Positions 61,070 to 64,000 of a DNA stretch of 64,000 nucleotides are shown piece after piece. Both the position numbers and the translations under genes were made by a program. The notes under the pieces were generated by a model, which saw nothing but the letters and a program-made list of their open reading frames with translations, searched no databases and was not told where the DNA came from. The stretch is from NORP110 sp051251595 (GTDB lineage: Bacteria > Pseudomonadota > Alphaproteobacteria > Rhodobacterales > Rhodobacteraceae): positions 1 to 64,000 of the forward strand of contig JBPOFA010000008.1 in the NCBI GenBank assembly GCA_051251595.1, given 5' to 3'. The first letter of the stretch is position 1; each line of letters starts with the position of its first letter.

Positions 61070-61232
61070 CACGAACTACTACAACTAGAGCTTTTGCAAT
61101 CAATTGCCGCAGAATGTTGCGTTTTGGTTGCGCGGGTTGGGCGAATCTGTTAGTCCTTTAATCCCGTGATACTTCGGAACTTTGTGCCGTTGGTGTCATT
61201 CATTTTGTCCAATTTCACGGGGGTTTCACCAC

Positions 61233-62876
61233 ATGGCGCGTTTTGTTTTTATCACCGGCGGCGTGGTGTCTTCGCTTGGCAAGGGGCTGGCCTCGGCGGC
61301 ACTTGGCTCGCTGCTTCAGGCCAGAGGATACTCTGTGCGCCTGCGCAAGCTTGATCCCTATTTGAACGTCGATCCTGGCACGATGAGCCCGTTTGAACAT
61401 GGTGAAGTCTTCGTGACCGATGACGGGGCCGAAACCGATCTGGATCTGGGCCATTACGAACGGTTCACCGGTGTGGCCGCCCGCAACAGCGACTCGGTGT
61501 CTTCCGGGCGGATTTATTCCACCGTTTTGGAAAAAGAGCGTCGCGGCGATTATCTGGGCAAAACAATTCAGGTCATTCCTCATGTGACGGATGAAATCAA
61601 AGATTTCATTTCGATCGGCGAAGATGAGGTCGATTTCATGTTATGTGAGATCGGCGGAACGGTCGGCGATATCGAAGGCCTGCCGTTCTTCGAAGCGATC
61701 CGCCAATTCGCCCAGGAAAAACCACGCGGCCAATGTGTGTTTATGCATCTGACGCTGCTGCCATGGATGGCCGCGGCGGGAGAGCTAAAGACAAAGCCGA
61801 CTCAGCACTCTGTCAAGGAACTGCGTTCGATTGGCCTGGCCCCGGACATTCTTGTCTGCCGTTCTGACAAACCGATCCCGGAAAAAGAACGCGATAAGAT
61901 CGCCCTGTTTTGTAACGTGCGCAAAGAGGACGTCATCGCCGCCCCAGACCTGCGCTCTATCTATGAGGCGCCGTTGGCCTTTCACGAACAGGGGCTGGAC
62001 CAGGCCGTGCTGGATGCCTTTCAGATCAGCCCTGCCCCCAAGCCTGACCTGTCACGATGGGAAGATGTGTCTGACCGAATCTTCAACGCAGAGGGCGAAG
62101 TGCGTGTTGCCATCGTCGGGAAATACACCCAGCTGGAAGACGCCTATAAATCCATTGCAGAGGCTTTGACCCATGGCGGCATGGCCAATCGGGTGCGCGT
62201 CAAAACCGAATGGATTGACGCAGAGATATTCGAGCGCGGCGACCCTGCCCCTTACCTTGAAGGCTTTCATGCGATCCTGGTGCCCGGTGGCTTTGGCGAG
62301 CGCGGCACGGAAGGCAAGATCAAGGCCGCCCAATTCGCCCGTGAACGCAATGTTCCTTATCTGGGCATATGTCTGGGCATGCAAATGGCCGTGATCGAGG
62401 CCGCCCGGAACCTTGCAGGAATGCCCGATGCAGGTTCAGAAGAATTCGACCATGAATCCGGAAAGAAACGTTTTACACCGGTGGTGTATCACCTGAAAGA
62501 ATGGGTGCAGGGCAACAACACGGTTAACCGCAAGGTCGATGACGACAAAGGCGGCACCATGCGTCTGGGCGCCTATAGCGCCACCCTTAAAGAAGGGTCC
62601 CGCGTGGCAGAGGTTTATGGCGACACCGCCATCGAAGAACGCCACCGCCACCGCTATGAGGTCGACAACAAATACCGTGAAAAGCTTGAAAGCTGCGGTT
62701 TGGAATTTTCCGGAATGTCCCCGGATGGGCGCTTGCCCGAAATCGTTGAATGGAAAGACCATCCCTGGTTTATCGGTGTGCAGTTCCACCCGGAACTCAA
62801 ATCCAAGCCATTTGCACCCCATCCCCTGTTTCGCGACTTTGTGCGCGCCGCCAAAGACGTATCCCGTCTCGTCTGA
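61233..62876 (+). CDS. pyrG: CTP synthase
   Basis: This 547-residue amidotransferase-ligase makes CTP from UTP with glutamine or ammonia. The N-terminal synthase domain starts MARFVFITGGVVSSLGKGLASAALG, with LDPYLNVDPGTMSPFEHGEVFVTDDGAE and EIGGTVGDIEGLPFFEAIRQ. The C-terminal glutaminase carries GGFGERG, the nucleophile Cys in GICLGMQM (near residue 379), and GVQFHPELKSKP. The ATG at 61233 is the family start. Length is normal. Confidence 0.98.
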   Translation: MARFVFITGGVVSSLGKGLASAALGSLLQARGYSVRLRKLDPYLNVDPGTMSPFEHGEVFVTDDGAETDLDLGHYERFTGVAARNSDSVSSGRIYSTVLEKERRGDYLGKTIQVIPHVTDEIKDFISIGEDEVDFMLCEIGGTVGDIEGLPFFEAIRQFAQEKPRGQCVFMHLTLLPWMAAAGELKTKPTQHSVKELRSIGLAPDILVCRSDKPIPEKERDKIALFCNVRKEDVIAAPDLRSIYEAPLAFHEQGLDQAVLDAFQISPAPKPDLSRWEDVSDRIFNAEGEVRVAIVGKYTQLEDAYKSIAEALTHGGMANRVRVKTEWIDAEIFERGDPAPYLEGFHAILVPGGFGERGTEGKIKAAQFARERNVPYLGICLGMQMAVIEAARNLAGMPDAGSEEFDHESGKKRFTPVVYHLKEWVQGNNTVNRKVDDDKGGTMRLGAYSATLKEGSRVAEVYGDTAIEERHRHRYEVDNKYREKLESCGLEFSGMSPDGRLPEIVEWKDHPWFIGVQFHPELKSKPFAPHPLFRDFVRAAKDVSRLV

Positions 62877-62902
62877 ATTGTTATTCTGGAAAGGAATGTG
62901 AC

Positions 62903-63199
62903 ATGGCCAAAGGCTATTGGATTGTGAACAACGTCGTGCATGACGTGGAAACCTATGATCGCTACAAGGCGGCAAACGCGGCGCCTTTGGCTGAATATGG
63001 TGCGAAATTCGTGGTGCGCGGCGGACAACAGGTTTCCCGCGAAGGCACGACATTTCCGCGCACGGTCGTTATCGAATTTCCGTCCTATCAGGCGGCCCTG
63101 GACTGCTATGATTCTGATGCCTACGCCGCAGCCGTGGCCATTCGCGCCCCAATCGCCGAAGGCAATCTGATCATCGTCGAAGGCTACGACGCCGAATAA
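62903..63199 (+). CDS. DUF1330 family protein
   Basis: This 98-residue dimeric ferredoxin-like-fold protein has the family signature KGYWIVNNVVHDVETYDRYKAA, RGGQQVSREG and VVIEFPSYQAALDCYDSDAYAAA. DUF1330 proteins are widespread and have no firmly established role. It lies 26 bp after pyrG with an AAGGAA ribosome-binding site, so it may be cotranscribed. Length is normal for the family. Confidence 0.93.
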   Translation: MAKGYWIVNNVVHDVETYDRYKAANAAPLAEYGAKFVVRGGQQVSREGTTFPRTVVIEFPSYQAALDCYDSDAYAAAVAIRAPIAEGNLIIVEGYDAE

Positions 63200-63209
63200 T
63201 AACGCCCAA

Positions 63210-63246
63210 GCTGTTCACACAGAACTTATCGTTTTTTGTGAACAGC
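63210..63246. repeat. Ten-base-pair inverted repeat upstream of the TerB-like gene
   Basis: GCTGTTCACA (63210-63219) and TGTGAACAGC (63237-63246) are perfect 10-base arms with a 17-nt loop. The hairpin lies just after the DUF1330 stop and 38 bp before the next start, so it could be a terminator, an operator or a leader structure. There is no T run after the right arm. Confidence 0.6.
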
Positions 63247-63284
63247 CCCTTCCCCTTGCTTTGGCCCCGCCCTATATCGGATCC

Positions 63285-63728
63285 ATGTTTGGAGAATTTT
63301 TAAAACGGCTCACACAGCCTGATGCGCCCGCATTGGGAAGTGAAGATGCCCGCCTGGCGCTGACAGCTTTGCTGATCCGCGTGGCGAAAACCGATGGCGT
63401 ATTCGCCGAAAGCGAAATTGCCCAGATCGACCGGATCATCGTGGCGCGCTATGGCCTGTCGCCAAGCGATGTCAAAGATCTGCGGGATCGCGCTGAAGAA
63501 CTGGAAAGTCAGGCCCCTGACACGGTTCGGTTCACCCGCGCCATCAAAGACGCCACCCCCTATGAAGATCGGTCCGCCGTGGTACGTGCCTTGTGGCAAG
63601 TGGCGCTGGCAGATGGTGATCGCGACCAGAACGAAAACTCTTTGCTGCGGCTTGCGGCAAAGCTGCTTGGCGTGAATGATCGCGACAGCAATATCATCCG
63701 CATAGAAGTGGAAAATGCTGCGGTCTGA
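63285..63728 (+). CDS. TerB-like (tellurite-resistance fold) protein
   Basis: This 147-residue all-helical protein carries the TerB fold hallmark, two acidic helices with D/E clusters: ALLIRVAKTDGVFAESEIAQID (about 29-50) and ALWQVALADGDRDQNENSLL (about 104-123). The family binds metal ions through these acidic patches and occurs with tellurite/chemical stress genes or alone. No other ter genes are in the window. The ATG at 63285 is preceded by no clear ribosome-binding site, and a start at 63261 is possible. Confidence 0.85.
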   Translation: MFGEFLKRLTQPDAPALGSEDARLALTALLIRVAKTDGVFAESEIAQIDRIIVARYGLSPSDVKDLRDRAEELESQAPDTVRFTRAIKDATPYEDRSAVVRALWQVALADGDRDQNENSLLRLAAKLLGVNDRDSNIIRIEVENAAV

Positions 63729-63788
63729 CCCATGGGGACGGGCCCGCCCGTCCGCGGTTCATTTGGGGACAATCATTCTTGGGGTGTC

Positions 63789-64000
63789 ATGAAAATCGGA
63801 ATCCTGTGTTGCGGGCATTTGTCGGAAACCATTGCCGCTGAATTCGGAACCTATACCGATCTATATGCCGCCCTGTTGGGGGGCTATGGGTTTGACTTCG
63901 CGTCCTACGATGTCGTCGATATGGAGTTTCCAGGCTCTGTGTCTCAGGCAGATGGCTGGCTGCTGACCGGGTCCCGGTACGGCGTTTATGACCAACAGGA
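63789..64000 (+). CDS. Class I glutamine amidotransferase-like protein (truncated by the window edge)
   Basis: Seventy residues are visible from the ATG at 63789 to the window end. The beginning MKIGILCCGHLSETIAAEFG, the segment YAALLGGYGFDFASYDVVD and the later DGWLLTGSRYGVYD resemble GMP-synthase-like amidotransferases of the peptidase C26/GATase1 group. The catalytic Cys lies beyond the edge, so activity cannot be checked. Confidence 0.75.
   Translation, partial: MKIGILCCGHLSETIAAEFGTYTDLYAALLGGYGFDFASYDVVDMEFPGSVSQADGWLLTGSRYGVYDQQ

Overview
The window looks like a chromosomal segment of an alphaproteobacterium of the Rhodobacterales (Roseobacter group). The evidence is gene content and order. 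The cell-envelope/replication string SPOR lipoprotein-DacF-like-tmk-holB-tatD, ftsY with an EamA permease and yciB, glyQ-small membrane protein-glyS, hflK-hflC-DUF2065-degP, rpiA-gor and secG-pyrG are all typical of that order. So are an alphaproteobacterial-type LexA box (GTTC-N7-GTTC) and a SAM-II riboswitch in front of metZ. The rank below order is not claimed.

Layout. Positions 1-1632 are the only accessory-looking stretch: a 3' remnant of a small mobile-element-type protein, a self-regulated ArsR/SRPBCC pair, and about 450 bp without recognisable genes, ending at a tRNA-Ser(TGA) gene. 1.9-8.3 kb is a forward run of envelope, nucleotide and replication genes. 8.3-13.4 kb holds DUF2585, a YqeY-like protein, carA, an MshEN-glycosyltransferase fusion and a GntR regulator. 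13.5-19.8 kb holds a HAD nucleotidase, a Ubi-type hydroxylase, an aminotransferase, two overlapping Lrp/AsnC regulators facing ilvC, and a permease. 19.8-30.3 kb is mostly minus strand: glmM, folP, a folB fusion, a SleB-like hydrolase, ppdK, glyS/glyQ. 30.4-45.4 kb holds a SPOR/peptidoglycan-binding pseudoprotease, trkH, folE2, metZ, yciB, a permease, ftsY, an AlkB-like hydroxylase, xseA, purD, a ferredoxin and a DnaE2-like OB-fold fragment. 45.4-56.3 kb is rich in stress functions (VOC protein behind a SoxR-like operator, DegP, HflKC, glutathione reductase) plus rpiA, sdaA and thiN. 56.4-64 kb holds a very acidic conserved protein, purA, secG, pyrG, a TerB-fold protein and the start of a glutamine amidotransferase.

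Most genes are housekeeping and are organised in short, tightly spaced operons. Folate and one-carbon genes recur in three places (folP-folB, folE2, metZ). Membrane proteostasis genes are adjacent (hflK, hflC, DUF2065, degP).

The most interesting observations are: a perfect LexA box overlapping the -10 and start of a free-standing DnaE2-type OB-fold protein; a perfect SoxR-like dyad in front of a VOC protein; a periplasmic SPOR/peptidoglycan-binding protein whose trypsin-like domain has lost its catalytic residues; a FolB enzyme fused to what looks like a degenerate amino-acid-kinase-fold domain; a c-di-GMP-type MshEN domain on a processive glycosyltransferase; three tandem operators at an ArsR promoter that predicts a leaderless mRNA; and a permease whose best-placed initiation codon is ATA. 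No CRISPR array, complete insertion sequence, rRNA operon, prophage or obvious defence system was seen.
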